A DNA stretch of 64,000 nucleotides from Fibrobacterota bacterium (GCA_028287465.1 JAQBPO010000092.1:1-64000); one strand, 5' to 3'. Positions 1 to 11,331 are shown, numbered from the stretch's first letter. Translations and numbers: made by a program. Notes: generated by a model not told the origin, from the sequence alone.

Positions 1-39
1 GGACTTCGGATATTAGGGACAAACCCCAGGGGGACGGAA

Positions 40-1047
40 TTGACAGTATTTGACAAAGCGTTGCAGAAGGCCTGGGAACGGCGTTCGGATTTGCGTGGAC
101 ATGCCACCGCCTTCCGGCTCCTGAACGGAGCGGCTTCCGGGACACCGGGTCTCATCGTGGACATGTTCGGGGAATACCTGATCGTGTACGCCTACGATAA
201 GGACATGCGCTCACTCTACGGGGAATTCGAGGAGATACTCGCCAAGGTGACCGGAGCCAAGGGCATCGCGCTGAAGGACAGGAGCGAACGGGGCGAAGAG
301 GGGCGGGAGGAAGGGCGCAAGCTGTTCGGCACCGTTCCCGAGACCGCGGAAGTGCGCGAGGGTCCTTTGCGATTCCGCGTTCATCTGCAGCATCCGCGCA
401 ACGTGGGCCTGTTCCTGGACACCAGGTTGTTGCGCGAATCCCTGATAACCTCGTGCCGCCGCCACGACGTGCTCAACCTCTTCAGCTACTCCTGTTCCCT
501 CGGGTTGGCGGCCGCGTACGGCAATTCGGGTTCCGTGGTCAACGTGGACATTTCCGGGCGTTACCTGGGATGGGGCAAGGAGAACCTCACCCTCAACGGG
601 ATCGCCGCGGACAAGACGAAGTTCGTGACCATGGATAGCGAGAAGTACCTTGACTGGGCCGCGAAGAAGGCGCAGACATACGACGTGATCATCCTGGATC
701 CTCCGAGCTTCTCGCGATCGAAAGGCGCGGTCTTCACCTTCGACGAGGATTACTTCCGCTTGCTGGGCAAGGGCGTGAAGCTGTTGCGTCCCGGAGGCAG
801 GATATACGCGCTCACGAATTACGGCGGGGTAACGCCGGACCAATTCAAGCGCGGACTGGTGGAGACCCTGGAAGCATCCGGAGCCACGGGAGCGACCCTC
901 AAAAGGTTGACCCTTCCCGAGGATTTCGATGGAGCCGGGGATGCGGGAAAGGACGGCCAGGGGGCGGCGAACGCATCCGCGTCCGTCGAGGGGACTTTGC
1001 TCGCTTTCGAGGCCACCCTTCCAAACGCCGTGAATCCGCCACTTTAA
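40..1047 (+). CDS. Class I SAM-dependent methyltransferase, RlmI/RlmK-like 23S rRNA (cytosine-C5) family
   Basis: Family members methylate cytosine C5 in 23S rRNA using S-adenosylmethionine in the cytoplasm. The 335-residue product shows NLFSYSCSLGLAAA near residue 147 (SAM-binding motif I), VDISGRYL following it, and DVIILDPPSF near residue 218, which matches the catalytic motif IV region of RlmI. The segment NVGLFLDTRLLRESL matches the family signature before the Rossmann fold. It is about 60 residues shorter than E. coli RlmI and appears to lack the N-terminal PUA domain. The start is TTG, chosen because a GGGGGA box lies 6 bases upstream; no ATG fits. Family assignment is secure, but the exact rRNA target is inferred. 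Confidence 0.82.
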   Translation: MTVFDKALQKAWERRSDLRGHATAFRLLNGAASGTPGLIVDMFGEYLIVYAYDKDMRSLYGEFEEILAKVTGAKGIALKDRSERGEEGREEGRKLFGTVPETAEVREGPLRFRVHLQHPRNVGLFLDTRLLRESLITSCRRHDVLNLFSYSCSLGLAAAYGNSGSVVNVDISGRYLGWGKENLTLNGIAADKTKFVTMDSEKYLDWAAKKAQTYDVIILDPPSFSRSKGAVFTFDEDYFRLLGKGVKLLRPGGRIYALTNYGGVTPDQFKRGLVETLEASGATGATLKRLTLPEDFDGAGDAGKDGQGAANASASVEGTLLAFEATLPNAVNPPL

Positions 1048-1073
1048 GTTTGCGGAATTTCAACCTGGTCCCG

Positions 1074-1102
1074 GATCGGCGGCGTATTTGACGCCGCCGA
1101 TC
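1074..1102. terminator. Perfect 12-bp stem-loop after the methyltransferase
   Basis: GATCGGCGGCGT at 1074-1085 pairs perfectly with 1091-1102 around a 5-base loop. It lies 27 bases after the methyltransferase stop and before the next gene. There is no following T-tract, so it may end transcription through Rho, protect an mRNA 3' end, or be a protein-binding palindrome. Confidence 0.5.
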
Positions 1103-1122
1103 ATGGGCATCCCGGCCCAAAA

Positions 1123-1131
1123 AGCTATTTT
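1123..1131 (+). promoter_or_regulatory. Promoter-like AGCTATTTT box
   Basis: An AT-rich box (AAAAAGCTATTTT from 1119) stands out in GC-rich DNA 22 bases before the gene at 1153. Closely similar boxes precede the genes at 12364 and 55393. It resembles the TAnnTTTG -7 element known from Bacteroidota; use as a promoter here is inferred. Confidence 0.4.
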
Positions 1132-1152
1132 CATCACATCCGGAGAAGATGG

Positions 1153-2508
1153 ATGTCCTACCAGGTAACACTCAATTCCCGCAACGTCCTCATCCCCCTT
1201 TCCCTGGAAGATCACCAAGGGGAACGGATGAACGGCTCCCTCTCCAAATTGGATACCGCCACCGCGATGGTGATCCAGGTTTCCTCCACCGGCGGCTTTA
1301 CCCAGGATTTCATCCCTTTGCGCATCCGCATGGAAGGTTCCCGCGGGTATGAGGGCGGTGAATGGGAGCTTTGGGTCCAAAAGGCCTCGGCCTCCCTCCA
1401 CTCCTATTATATCGGGATCCCGGATCGCTTCTTCGCCGCGGATGCGGAAGGCCGGCCTCCCAGGTCCCTTTCCGTGCAGGTGGTCGGGACCTCGCCGCTC
1501 AGCGGCCGCGAGGATTTCACCGGCGGCGTGGACGTGACCCTCCTGGCCCAAATGGCTCCGCCCCTCATTCCCGGGTTCATGAACCTGGGCGCGCGCTTCT
1601 TCCCGGCCCTCCTGCCCCATAACTTCATAGAACGGCACGTGCTGGACGTTTTCGAATTCGGCGGACGGCGCCAACCCGTTCTCATGGCCGCCTTGCAGAT
1701 GGATCCTGCCGACAGGGTCCCGGTCAGCCTGGAAAAGCATTGGGAACCCAAGAACTGGATCCAGGCCGTGGTGGAAAACCTGGCCCCGCCCGCGGAAGGC
1801 CGCGAGGCCGGCTATTTCGCCATCAAGGGCGGATGCTTCTATGGGCGTAACCGCAAGATTTCCCACTGGTTCGGCGGCGACATCGGCCTAGAGGACGCGG
1901 GTTTCCGCCAGGCGGCCACGGAAAAGATCCGGTCCATGGGCCAGAGCGGCAATGGCGCTTGGGTCTTCTGGCTCGAGCCCCAGGGAAAGGCCGCCGACGC
2001 GGAATCCCTGCTTAAGGATCCGGAGGCGCTCGCCCGTCGGCGCATCGCCATCCGGCATCCCATGATGCACCGCCTGCTCCGCCACCGCGGCGCGGCCCCG
2101 GCTCAGGCCGAGGCGTCTCCGTTGGCCGATCTTCCGGCGGGCGAAGCGGTATCCGCATTGTCCAGCATGGCGCGGATCTTCATCGCCCATCAGGATGTCC
2201 TGCAGCGCGCCTCGGCGGAACCGTCCCACGCGGACTGGTCGGAACGCCCGAACCCCGTGGCCGAAGCGGTCATGGCCCTGGAAGGCCGCCTTCCCGCCGC
2301 CAATCCCCAGGAGCCGGGCCTTCCCGGAGGCCTTGAGTCCGACATCCGCGAGCTCTATCGCGCTCATGGGGAAACCCTGCGCGCCCTTGAAACCGTCTTC
2401 GACGAAACCTACGGCTATTCGGCCTGGGACGCGGTGGGCAATCCCATGCGCGATCGGATATCCGAATATCTCGTCGACAAGGCTTCGGACGTCCGCGCAC
2501 CGGCCTGA
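1153..2508 (+). CDS. Protein of unknown function with an N-terminal domain shared with the next gene
   Basis: I do not recognise a family. The 451-residue product has no signal peptide or membrane segment, so it is probably cytoplasmic. Its first 100 residues (MSYQVTLNSRNVLIPLSL, then a W-x-L-W segment and GIPDRFF near residue 92) parallel the following small protein, which begins MSFIVLANSTRVILPLRT and has GFPNVFF at the same place. The middle contains a WFGGDIGLEDAGFRQAATEK segment, and the C-terminal 150 residues look helical and charged. GGAGAAG at 1142-1148 serves the ATG at 1153; the ATG at 1149 is in another frame. It probably shares a transcript with the next gene, 12 bases downstream. 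Confidence 0.6.
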   Translation: MSYQVTLNSRNVLIPLSLEDHQGERMNGSLSKLDTATAMVIQVSSTGGFTQDFIPLRIRMEGSRGYEGGEWELWVQKASASLHSYYIGIPDRFFAADAEGRPPRSLSVQVVGTSPLSGREDFTGGVDVTLLAQMAPPLIPGFMNLGARFFPALLPHNFIERHVLDVFEFGGRRQPVLMAALQMDPADRVPVSLEKHWEPKNWIQAVVENLAPPAEGREAGYFAIKGGCFYGRNRKISHWFGGDIGLEDAGFRQAATEKIRSMGQSGNGAWVFWLEPQGKAADAESLLKDPEALARRRIAIRHPMMHRLLRHRGAAPAQAEASPLADLPAGEAVSALSSMARIFIAHQDVLQRASAEPSHADWSERPNPVAEAVMALEGRLPAANPQEPGLPGGLESDIRELYRAHGETLRALETVFDETYGYSAWDAVGNPMRDRISEYLVDKASDVRAPA

Positions 2509-2520
2509 CCGGCCCCTCCC

Positions 2521-2964
2521 ATGAGTTTCATCGTCCTCGCCAACAGCACCCGGGTGATCCTGCCATTGCGGACCCGCCTGGAAACCCCGGCTCGTCTGCC
2601 CGTTCTCACGGGCATACTCGTTTCCCAGGCCAAGGGCTCCGGTCATTGCATGCAATCCTTCATCGAGCTGGGGGAACCGGGACTGCCGCGGCCGTTCAAG
2701 GGGGAACGTTGGTGTTACGAGTGGCGGAGCGACGGCGAGAACATGCTGGCCTGCTGGCTCGGGTTCCCCAACGTATTCTTCTCGGGAGGCATCGATCCGA
2801 ATCTGCGGGTGGCCATCGAGGCCTTGGGCCGGTTCGGCGGCGGGCCGGGAATGTCCCGATCCCTATCCCGCATTTCCGTGACCATCAAGTCCGGGCAAAT
2901 GGTGCCGGGACCCGGAGAAGCGGTTTGGATGCCTGAAGACTCTCCGAAGACCTATCCCTTGTGA
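2521..2964 (+). CDS. Small protein of unknown function, paralogous to the N-terminus of the upstream gene
   Basis: The 147-residue product has no recognised family, signal peptide or membrane segment. It keeps the layout of the first 110 residues of its neighbour: a beta-rich start (MSFIVLANSTRVILPLRT), a W-containing strand pair (WCYEWRSDGENMLACWLGFP) and an FF pair. This suggests duplication of one domain, with the larger protein gaining a C-terminal half. No good purine-rich ribosome site precedes the ATG, so translation may be coupled to the upstream gene 12 bases away. A stem-loop closes the pair. Confidence 0.6.
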   Translation: MSFIVLANSTRVILPLRTRLETPARLPVLTGILVSQAKGSGHCMQSFIELGEPGLPRPFKGERWCYEWRSDGENMLACWLGFPNVFFSGGIDPNLRVAIEALGRFGGGPGMSRSLSRISVTIKSGQMVPGPGEAVWMPEDSPKTYPL

Positions 2965-2979
2965 GCGACCTGGGGTCGC
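2965..2979. terminator. Short hairpin between convergent genes
   Basis: GCGACC at 2965-2970 pairs with GGTCGC at 2974-2979 around a TGG loop. It sits exactly between two converging genes and could serve both directions. There is no T-tract on the plus strand; on the minus strand only scattered T residues follow. Confidence 0.4.
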
Positions 2980-2986
2980 CCCTCCT

Positions 2987-5251
2987 TCACTTCAACTTCT
3001 CCTTGAGTTTCAGGGCGAACCCGTTCCTGGGATTGATCTCAAGGATCTGCTGGACCGCGTCGCGCGCCTGATCTTTCATGCCCATGGCCTGGAAGGTCAC
3101 GGCCAACCCGCCGAAGGCGGAAACCTTCTGTTTGTCGACGACGTCCCCGGCCACCAGGACCTTTGAGTAGGCCACATTGGCTTCGGCGGTCTTTCCCAGG
3201 TCATTCAGGTCATCGGCGGCCTTAAGGCGTTCCGCCGCCGTATTGGGCCAGGTGCGGGTCTGCACCATTCCCATGAGGGCGGCTTCCCTTTCCGGGGTCA
3301 CATGGTTGTTGCCCTTGTAAACCGGGGCCTTTGCCGCGGCGGGCATCTTGGGTTGCACCGCCGGGGTCGCGCCTTTTTCGGCGCGTTCGGTCTGGGCGCC
3401 TGGTCGCGCGGGTTCTATGGGCATGGGCGGTTCCGAATAACCGTTGTTGGCGGTCGTCGCCGGGGCCGCTGGTTCCGGGGTATTCCGGGTTTCCGAGGCG
3501 ACTTCAGGATAGGGAGCCGCATCGTGACGGGGCGGGGGCGCCTTTTCCGTTGCCGCGGGTTCGGGGACGGCCGCGGGATGCAAGGCCTCCGGATCGGCCT
3601 GGGGCTCCAGGGATTCCCCGACCGCCTGGGTTCCGGCGACCTCATCCTTGTGGGCGGCATGGCTCCGCAGGTAGAGGAACAGGCCGACCAACCCCACCAC
3701 CAGGATCACCGCTCCCACGGTGCCGAGGAGAATCATCAGTTTGGTTTTGGCTTCCGCCGCCTTGGCCTCGGGCGTATAGATTCCGGTGCGATTGTCTCCC
3801 GCACCTTTGAAGCCATACGCCGTAAAGCCGCCCGGCTCGTTACCGGCAAGTTCCAGGGGATCCTTTTCCAGGGAGGAAAGGCTGACGGCCAAGGGTTTCG
3901 CCGGCTCAAGCGGCTCGCTCCTAGGTGCGGGTTTCGAAGGCGTCGAAAACAAGGGCGCTGAGGAGCCGAACAGGGTGCCCGGCGTTTCCAGTTCGCTCAG
4001 GCCCGAGGGCGGCGGCGCGTATTTCGGTTCAGCCCTTGGGGGCGCGGGCCGGGGTGGAATATAGGCCGGAGGGTCCTGGAAGGGCTTGGGGGTTTCCTGC
4101 CGCGGGGACACGAAGGCGGGCGCTCCGAAGAGGGTGTCGCCAGAGGATTTAGGTTCGGCAGCCTGACCTTGGTTCTTGTGGCCGGGAATTCCCGGATTCT
4201 GCGGCTTGGTCGGGGACCCGCCGTCAGGCGCCGCATCCGCGGAAGGGAAAAAATCGAAGAAGCTGTCGCCCTCGGTCTTGGACTGGCCGGAGGCCGCGCT
4301 CTGAGGCATGGCCGAGAAATCCGGTTCGGATGGCCGGTGGTGCGCAGGCGGATCGGGAAACATGGGTTCCTCACGACGCGCGGCCGGTTCTGGATTGCCG
4401 CGGACCGCGGAGGAAGAAGACCTGACGGCGCGTTCCTGCAACCGTTGCATGGCCCCCTGCAATTCCCAAAGGGCGTCGGAAAAGGCTCCGGCGTCCTGAA
4501 ACCGCTCTTCGGGACGGGGATGGAGGGCCTTGCCCAGGAAAACCGAGACATCCTTATCCATCGACCGCACTTCGGCAAGGGTTTGCGATGGATTGCCGGA
4601 AGGGTGTTCGCCCTTTATGAGGCGATAGAGCAAGCCGGCCACGGCGAAAAGGTCCGTGCTCGGATAGCTCAGGAAGCCGCCCCGGCCGGCCGCTTCGGGG
4701 GCACGGTACCCCTGGTATTCCGGCCGGACCGGCAACGGATCCGGAGTCATTTCCGTGTTACCCAGGGCGCGGGGATCCCAATCGCAGAGCTTGGCAACCA
4801 AGGGGCCGACTATGACGTTTCCAGGGTGGATGTTCAGGTGGCGGGTGCGTTCATGGAGGGCGGTAAGTCCTTGGCATGTCTGCCACAAGAGCTCCAGGCC
4901 TCTGGAATAATAGTTGCCGTCTCCGCGATGTTTTCGCGCCCATTCCTCGAAGGATTCCCCTTCGGTATGGGCCCGGGCCACGAAGACCTGGCCCATCTCC
5001 TCCTGTACATCGATGCAACCGCACAGATTATCATGCTCGATCTCGGTCATGATGCCGGCTTTGAGGAAGAAGTCCGGGGCCGAAAGGAGCCTTGCGGAGA
5101 CTTCCTGCCGGTAGGATTTCACGCAGAGCTTGCCCGCGTTGCCGTTGGCGAGATAGGTCCGTGAGGCGGGGGACTCCCCGATCAGGCCTTCCACGACGTA
5201 TTTGTTCGCGATTACTTCGCCTTCGGCATACTGGGGATTCGCGGCCATCAT
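2987..5251 (-). CDS. Membrane-anchored Ser/Thr kinase-like protein, predicted pseudokinase, with C-terminal TPR region
   Basis: The 754-residue product has an N-terminal eukaryotic-type kinase fold (about residues 14-290), a proline-rich linker (about 290-490), one membrane helix (about 504-526), a proline/alanine-rich stretch and a C-terminal TPR-like segment. The ATP lysine is present (CVKSY, K45) with a helix-C glutamate (E70), and YRAPEAA matches the APE motif. The catalytic HRD is HLN (138-140), HLNIHPGN replaces HRDLKPxN, the glycine loop is degraded and DFG reads DWD (157-159). Loss of the catalytic aspartate predicts little or no phosphotransfer, so it probably acts as a binding or scaffold receptor. 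The start at 5251 (ATGATG after ATGAGGG) is preferred because a longer 5452 start would overlap the divergent gene and add 67 unrelated residues. Confidence 0.8.
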   Translation of the reverse strand: MMAANPQYAEGEVIANKYVVEGLIGESPASRTYLANGNAGKLCVKSYRQEVSARLLSAPDFFLKAGIMTEIEHDNLCGCIDVQEEMGQVFVARAHTEGESFEEWARKHRGDGNYYSRGLELLWQTCQGLTALHERTRHLNIHPGNVIVGPLVAKLCDWDPRALGNTEMTPDPLPVRPEYQGYRAPEAAGRGGFLSYPSTDLFAVAGLLYRLIKGEHPSGNPSQTLAEVRSMDKDVSVFLGKALHPRPEERFQDAGAFSDALWELQGAMQRLQERAVRSSSSAVRGNPEPAARREEPMFPDPPAHHRPSEPDFSAMPQSAASGQSKTEGDSFFDFFPSADAAPDGGSPTKPQNPGIPGHKNQGQAAEPKSSGDTLFGAPAFVSPRQETPKPFQDPPAYIPPRPAPPRAEPKYAPPPSGLSELETPGTLFGSSAPLFSTPSKPAPRSEPLEPAKPLAVSLSSLEKDPLELAGNEPGGFTAYGFKGAGDNRTGIYTPEAKAAEAKTKLMILLGTVGAVILVVGLVGLFLYLRSHAAHKDEVAGTQAVGESLEPQADPEALHPAAVPEPAATEKAPPPRHDAAPYPEVASETRNTPEPAAPATTANNGYSEPPMPIEPARPGAQTERAEKGATPAVQPKMPAAAKAPVYKGNNHVTPEREAALMGMVQTRTWPNTAAERLKAADDLNDLGKTAEANVAYSKVLVAGDVVDKQKVSAFGGLAVTFQAMGMKDQARDAVQQILEINPRNGFALKLKEKLK

Positions 5252-5443
5252 ACCCTCATGAGTTTCCGGACCATGGCAAAGCTCACGCCGAGGTTCGGGG
5301 TAAGGGAAAGTATACATTTTTAGCCTACCGCCTTCCCCGGTACCCGAAGGGGGGCAGGGCTTTTTTATATATTTTGCAAGGTACGGCCCAGGCTGCTCCG
5401 CGTTGATCCACGTCGAGTCAAGGACCCGTTCCCACAGGTGTAG
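5252..5443. promoter_or_regulatory. Divergent promoter region between the pseudokinase and TPR genes
   Basis: This 192-bp region separates two divergent genes and must hold both promoters. An AT-rich island, TTTTTTATATATTTTGCAA (about 5364-5382), stands out and resembles the -10/-7-like boxes before other genes in the window. No clear operator palindrome was seen. Confidence 0.45.
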
Positions 5444-6859
5444 ATGTCGCAAAAACCGTCAGTCCCTTCCCTCCGAAGCAAGCTTCCCGGCTTTCCCTTG
5501 ATCCGGGCCGTGCTTTTGGGAATGATTCTGTGCGGTACCGCCTTCGCTTCCCGGAACAAGAATCCCGAACTCAGCGAGGATTCCCTGCAGGCGATGGTTT
5601 CGCGCGAACCGGACAATCCCATCCACTGGATGAAGCTCGGCACCTTGGCGGCGAACAACAGCCAGGTCGACCTGGCCAAGGGATATTTCGATGAAGCCAT
5701 AAAACTCTCAGGCAATCAGGGGAAAACCATTCTCGAAGTGGGGGATCTGTGGCTTTCCCAGGGGCGCATAAAGGTCAGCCTGCCTTACCTGATGCCCAAT
5801 CTCGGCCACCTGGATCCGGCGCGGCTGGACCAATTGCAGAACGGTCTCGAGAAGGAACGCATGTATTCCGCCCAGCTCCTGGTGCTGCGGAACCTGGGCT
5901 CACGCACGCAATCCTACCAACCCGTGAACCGCAAGACGGCCGTGCTCGCTTTCCGCCTTGGGGATTACGCCTTGTGCCAGTCGACCCTGGCGCGCTTCGC
6001 CGATCAACTCGATTTCGAGAGCGCGCGGAACCTCCTTCTGGTCAACTTCTTCCTGAACGGGACCCTCGACGCAAAGGTCCCGGCCTCCCTTTTCAAGCGG
6101 TTCCCGCAGGGGGAGATGGGATATCTCGTGAACCTGAATTACGCCCAACAGGGCAAATGGCGCGAGGTCCGGGACTTCCTCAAGCGCGAAGCGAACTCCC
6201 CTTCCTATCGCGACTATTTCAATCTGATAAAAGCCATGGAGGCCGCTTCGGAAGATCGGAACGAGGAGGCCGCGGAGGCCTACCAGAAAGCCCTGGAAAC
6301 CACCTGGGACCGGTTGCGGGTCCTCGTCCATGCCGATCTCTACCGGCTTTATTCGAGCACGGGCAACAAATTCAAATCCGACCAGATCTGGGAATCACTC
6401 AAGGAGGATTACCAGGAAGCGGATCCCGACCTTCAGGAGTTCATGGCCCGCCAGCTCCAGCTTCGCGGGTACGAGAAGCAGTCGAAGTACTTCTATCGCG
6501 TGGTCCTGCGCCGCAAGCCGGGCACCGCCGTGGCGCTTTCCGCATTGTGGGACGATTTGATGGGCAACGAGGATTACCAGACCATTTCAGACAACCTGAA
6601 GGTGCTGCTCGAGAAGGATCCCTTGTCTTGCGAGGGCAATACCCTGGCCATGGAATTCCACTACCGCCAGAAGAACGACAAGGAGCTGTTGCCTTACGGC
6701 CGCAATGCCACCGTCTATTGCTTCGAGGCCCTGGAGCCCTATTTCATCCTGGGAAGCACCTTGCTCAACCTGAGCAAGCCGGAAGAAGCGCGCTCATACT
6801 TCTCCACCTACATCCGCAAGGGCGGGGACGTCAACAAAGTACCGATGAGCGTACGTTAG
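5444..6859 (+). CDS. Secreted TPR-repeat protein
   Basis: The 471-residue product starts with a signal peptide: a basic N-region, then LIRAVLLGMILCGTAFA, with likely cleavage before SRNKN. Helical repeats follow, such as NPIHWMKLGTLAANNSQVDL and DLAKGYFDEAIKL, spaced about 34 residues apart, typical of tetratricopeptide repeats that mediate protein contacts. It is probably periplasmic or envelope-bound. It is divergent from a membrane pseudokinase whose outer part also carries a TPR-like segment, so the two may work together; that link is inferred. It overlaps the convergent vanZ-like gene by 4 bases at TTAG. Confidence 0.72.
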   Translation: MSQKPSVPSLRSKLPGFPLIRAVLLGMILCGTAFASRNKNPELSEDSLQAMVSREPDNPIHWMKLGTLAANNSQVDLAKGYFDEAIKLSGNQGKTILEVGDLWLSQGRIKVSLPYLMPNLGHLDPARLDQLQNGLEKERMYSAQLLVLRNLGSRTQSYQPVNRKTAVLAFRLGDYALCQSTLARFADQLDFESARNLLLVNFFLNGTLDAKVPASLFKRFPQGEMGYLVNLNYAQQGKWREVRDFLKREANSPSYRDYFNLIKAMEAASEDRNEEAAEAYQKALETTWDRLRVLVHADLYRLYSSTGNKFKSDQIWESLKEDYQEADPDLQEFMARQLQLRGYEKQSKYFYRVVLRRKPGTAVALSALWDDLMGNEDYQTISDNLKVLLEKDPLSCEGNTLAMEFHYRQKNDKELLPYGRNATVYCFEALEPYFILGSTLLNLSKPEEARSYFSTYIRKGGDVNKVPMSVR

Positions 6860-7275
6860 CCGCTTTCCTTCCCCCTGGCCGCCAACGGCCTTCCTCCCAT
6901 CCACCAGCCGAACAGCCGGAGTCCTGCCGCCACTCCGAGGGAATCCGCGGCCATGTCCCCATAGTCGTACATCCGCATGGGCACGAATAACTGGTGGATT
7001 TCGTCGCTGACGCCGTAAAGCATCCCCACGGCAAGTCCGGGAAAATCCCATCCTACCGCCCCGATCCTCGGCCCGCGCAGCATTTTCCGCAAACCGATGA
7101 GGGCGCCAAGGGCGGCATAAGCGGCGAAGTGAACGGCCTTGTCGCTATAGGGAAATGGCGGAAGGTGGATCCGGTCGCCGGGAAGGCTCGAGGCGTAGAA
7201 GAGGGCGGCCATGCAGGCCAAGGCCGGCAGCCAGGATATCAGTAAGGTCTTGGAACCTGGCTTGTGAGCGGGCAT
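6856..7275 (-). CDS. VanZ-like family membrane protein
   Basis: The 139-residue product has about four hydrophobic helices: WLPALACMAALFYASSLPG, the FAAYAALGALIGL region, the FPGLAVGMLYGVSDEIHQ region and AADSLGVAAGLRLF. The pair DKAVHFAAY and GVSDEIHQLFVPMR, followed by D.AAD.LG, is the signature of VanZ-like proteins. VanZ is linked to low-level teicoplanin resistance, but most chromosomal relatives have no defined role. The gene ends the minus-strand row surE-gyrA-unknown-DUF2007-vanZ and starts 9 bases after the previous stop. Nothing here points to antibiotic resistance. Confidence 0.82.
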   Translation of the reverse strand: MPAHKPGSKTLLISWLPALACMAALFYASSLPGDRIHLPPFPYSDKAVHFAAYAALGALIGLRKMLRGPRIGAVGWDFPGLAVGMLYGVSDEIHQLFVPMRMYDYGDMAADSLGVAAGLRLFGWWMGGRPLAARGKESG

Positions 7276-7284
7276 TCTTATGGG

Positions 7285-7530
7285 TTATTCGCCTTCGTCT
7301 TCACCGATGGCGGTTGCGCCCCGCTCATATTCTCCCATGACCGTCGCGGCATCCTCGGCGACCGATTCATCGACCAGCACGTCCACTCCTTCGGACGCGT
7401 CGAGGAACGGGAGATTGCCGTTCGCATCATCGGTCCGGAGCGAGGCTTCGACGCCGGCATCCTTCAGCATGTTCCGGACGAAGATGGCCTCGGTTCCCGT
7501 TTGCGCGGTGTAGATGACCTTAAGACTCAT
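7285..7530 (-). CDS. DUF2007-family putative signal-transducing protein
   Basis: The 81-residue product begins MSLKVIYTAQTGTEAIFVRN and continues with MLKDAGVEA, the pattern of DUF2007 proteins, which carry a small ACT/PII-like fold (signature: acquiring information by spanning inter-strand ...EA..vk.lLe..GI.a). The molecular function of the family is unknown. It has no signal peptide. The start is well fixed: AAGGAGG lies 6 bases before the ATG, the strongest ribosome site in this row. The acidic C-terminus (GEDEGE) is likely disordered. Confidence 0.75.
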   Translation of the reverse strand: MSLKVIYTAQTGTEAIFVRNMLKDAGVEASLRTDDANGNLPFLDASEGVDVLVDESVAEDAATVMGEYERGATAIGEDEGE

Positions 7531-7587
7531 GTAAATCCTCCTTGGGGCGGAAAGGGAAGTCCAATCGTAATGCGGAACGCGCCTTGG

Positions 7588-8664
7588 TTACCGTTCTTCG
7601 GCGGACAAGTGGACCGTTCCACGATAATATAGGTTCACCCCCAGGCGGAGCCCCGCATCTTCGAAGCGGAAAGCGGGGAGGGAGTCCCCGGGATCGGCCT
7701 GGCGCCGCACGATAGGAAGGAATTCCGACGCTTTCACCTGCCCGCCTTTGAAATCCTGGATTTGCCAGGACGGCCAATTGAACGCCTCGGGCAGACGTTG
7801 GGAGAATTTCACCAGGAAGGCCTGGGCCTCGCCGAGAAGCATCTGGGAGAGGTCCTTGGCGTAATCCGCCTGGGAGGCGTCGGGAATGGTCTGCAAGCCC
7901 TTCTTGATATCGATCAAGGCTCCGGACTCCCCTTCTTCCAGCCAGGCCTGCAGGACCAAGGGCTTTTTCCGATCGATGCGCACGAGCAGGCGTGAATCAT
8001 CGGAGGGGCTGAAACATGCCGGGGATCCCGCCGCCTTCAACCTTGCCGTGCCTTTCGCGGTCCCGGGCTTTTTCTCCGGGGTCCCCGTATCCTTGCAAGG
8101 GACATGGAGCCATCGGGAGGATGAATCCAATAGGGCGAAAACGCCTCGGTTGAGTCGCAGGGGGCCCGTCACCACGGCGGTGGCCGTAGGAGGGTTGGCG
8201 CGGAAGACCAGGAAATACCGGCCTTTCAGCACCCCGGACCCGAGCCAGCCTTTTTCCCCGGCGAAGCCTTTGAGAAGCCATTGCTGCTGAAGGCCTGGAT
8301 AGAGCTTAAGGGTCTGGGCGTCCATGGCCGCCATGGACTCGTGCCAGGCGGCGCCGTTGCCGTAATCCGAATTGAGCACGGAGAAGCTGTCGGGATCGAA
8401 CTCGCCGCCTTGTTCGATGCGGACCGCGACGATCGCCGGGCCGGACCAATCCAGATGGACGGTCGCGGAATCGCCGCGCGCCTTGCGGAAGAAGTCCACC
8501 GGCCGCCCGTCCTTGCGGACGGAGACCTTATAGTCCTTTTTCAGGTCGGTGGTATCCGGGAATTTCACCGCGGAAACCGGCGACGCGGCGGCAAGGACGA
8601 TACCCGCAAGGGCGGCTGCCAGGAGCCGGCCTTGCGGAGCCGATGACCGGTGGTTTCCGCTCAT
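7588..8664 (-). CDS. Secreted protein of unknown function
   Basis: The 358-residue product starts with a signal peptide (MSGNHRSSAPQGRLLAAALA, then GIVLAAASPVSA, cleavage before VKFPD). The mature part is beta-rich with no recognised catalytic motif; strands such as ATVHLDWSGPAIVAVRIEQG and RYFLVFRANPPTATAVVTGP suggest a sandwich or jelly-roll domain. The start at 8664 is 4 bases after the gyrA stop, and an upstream extension to 8745 would lie inside gyrA and precede the signal peptide. Expression is therefore probably coupled to gyrA. Confidence 0.65.
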   Translation of the reverse strand: MSGNHRSSAPQGRLLAAALAGIVLAAASPVSAVKFPDTTDLKKDYKVSVRKDGRPVDFFRKARGDSATVHLDWSGPAIVAVRIEQGGEFDPDSFSVLNSDYGNGAAWHESMAAMDAQTLKLYPGLQQQWLLKGFAGEKGWLGSGVLKGRYFLVFRANPPTATAVVTGPLRLNRGVFALLDSSSRWLHVPCKDTGTPEKKPGTAKGTARLKAAGSPACFSPSDDSRLLVRIDRKKPLVLQAWLEEGESGALIDIKKGLQTIPDASQADYAKDLSQMLLGEAQAFLVKFSQRLPEAFNWPSWQIQDFKGGQVKASEFLPIVRRQADPGDSLPAFRFEDAGLRLGVNLYYRGTVHLSAEER

Positions 8665-8668
8665 GGTG

Positions 8669-11302
<2,634 letters not shown>

Positions 11303-11331
11303 TCGTTCTCCTCAGGTCGGCTTTCGGACCG

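Noticed and set aside
5252-5452. N-terminal extension of the pseudokinase to 5452
   Set aside because: It would overlap the divergent gene's start, has no domain match, and ATGAGGG sits before the internal ATGATG.
6856-7275. VanZ-like gene as an antibiotic resistance marker
   Set aside because: There is no van cluster; the family is widespread as a chromosomal gene of unknown role.
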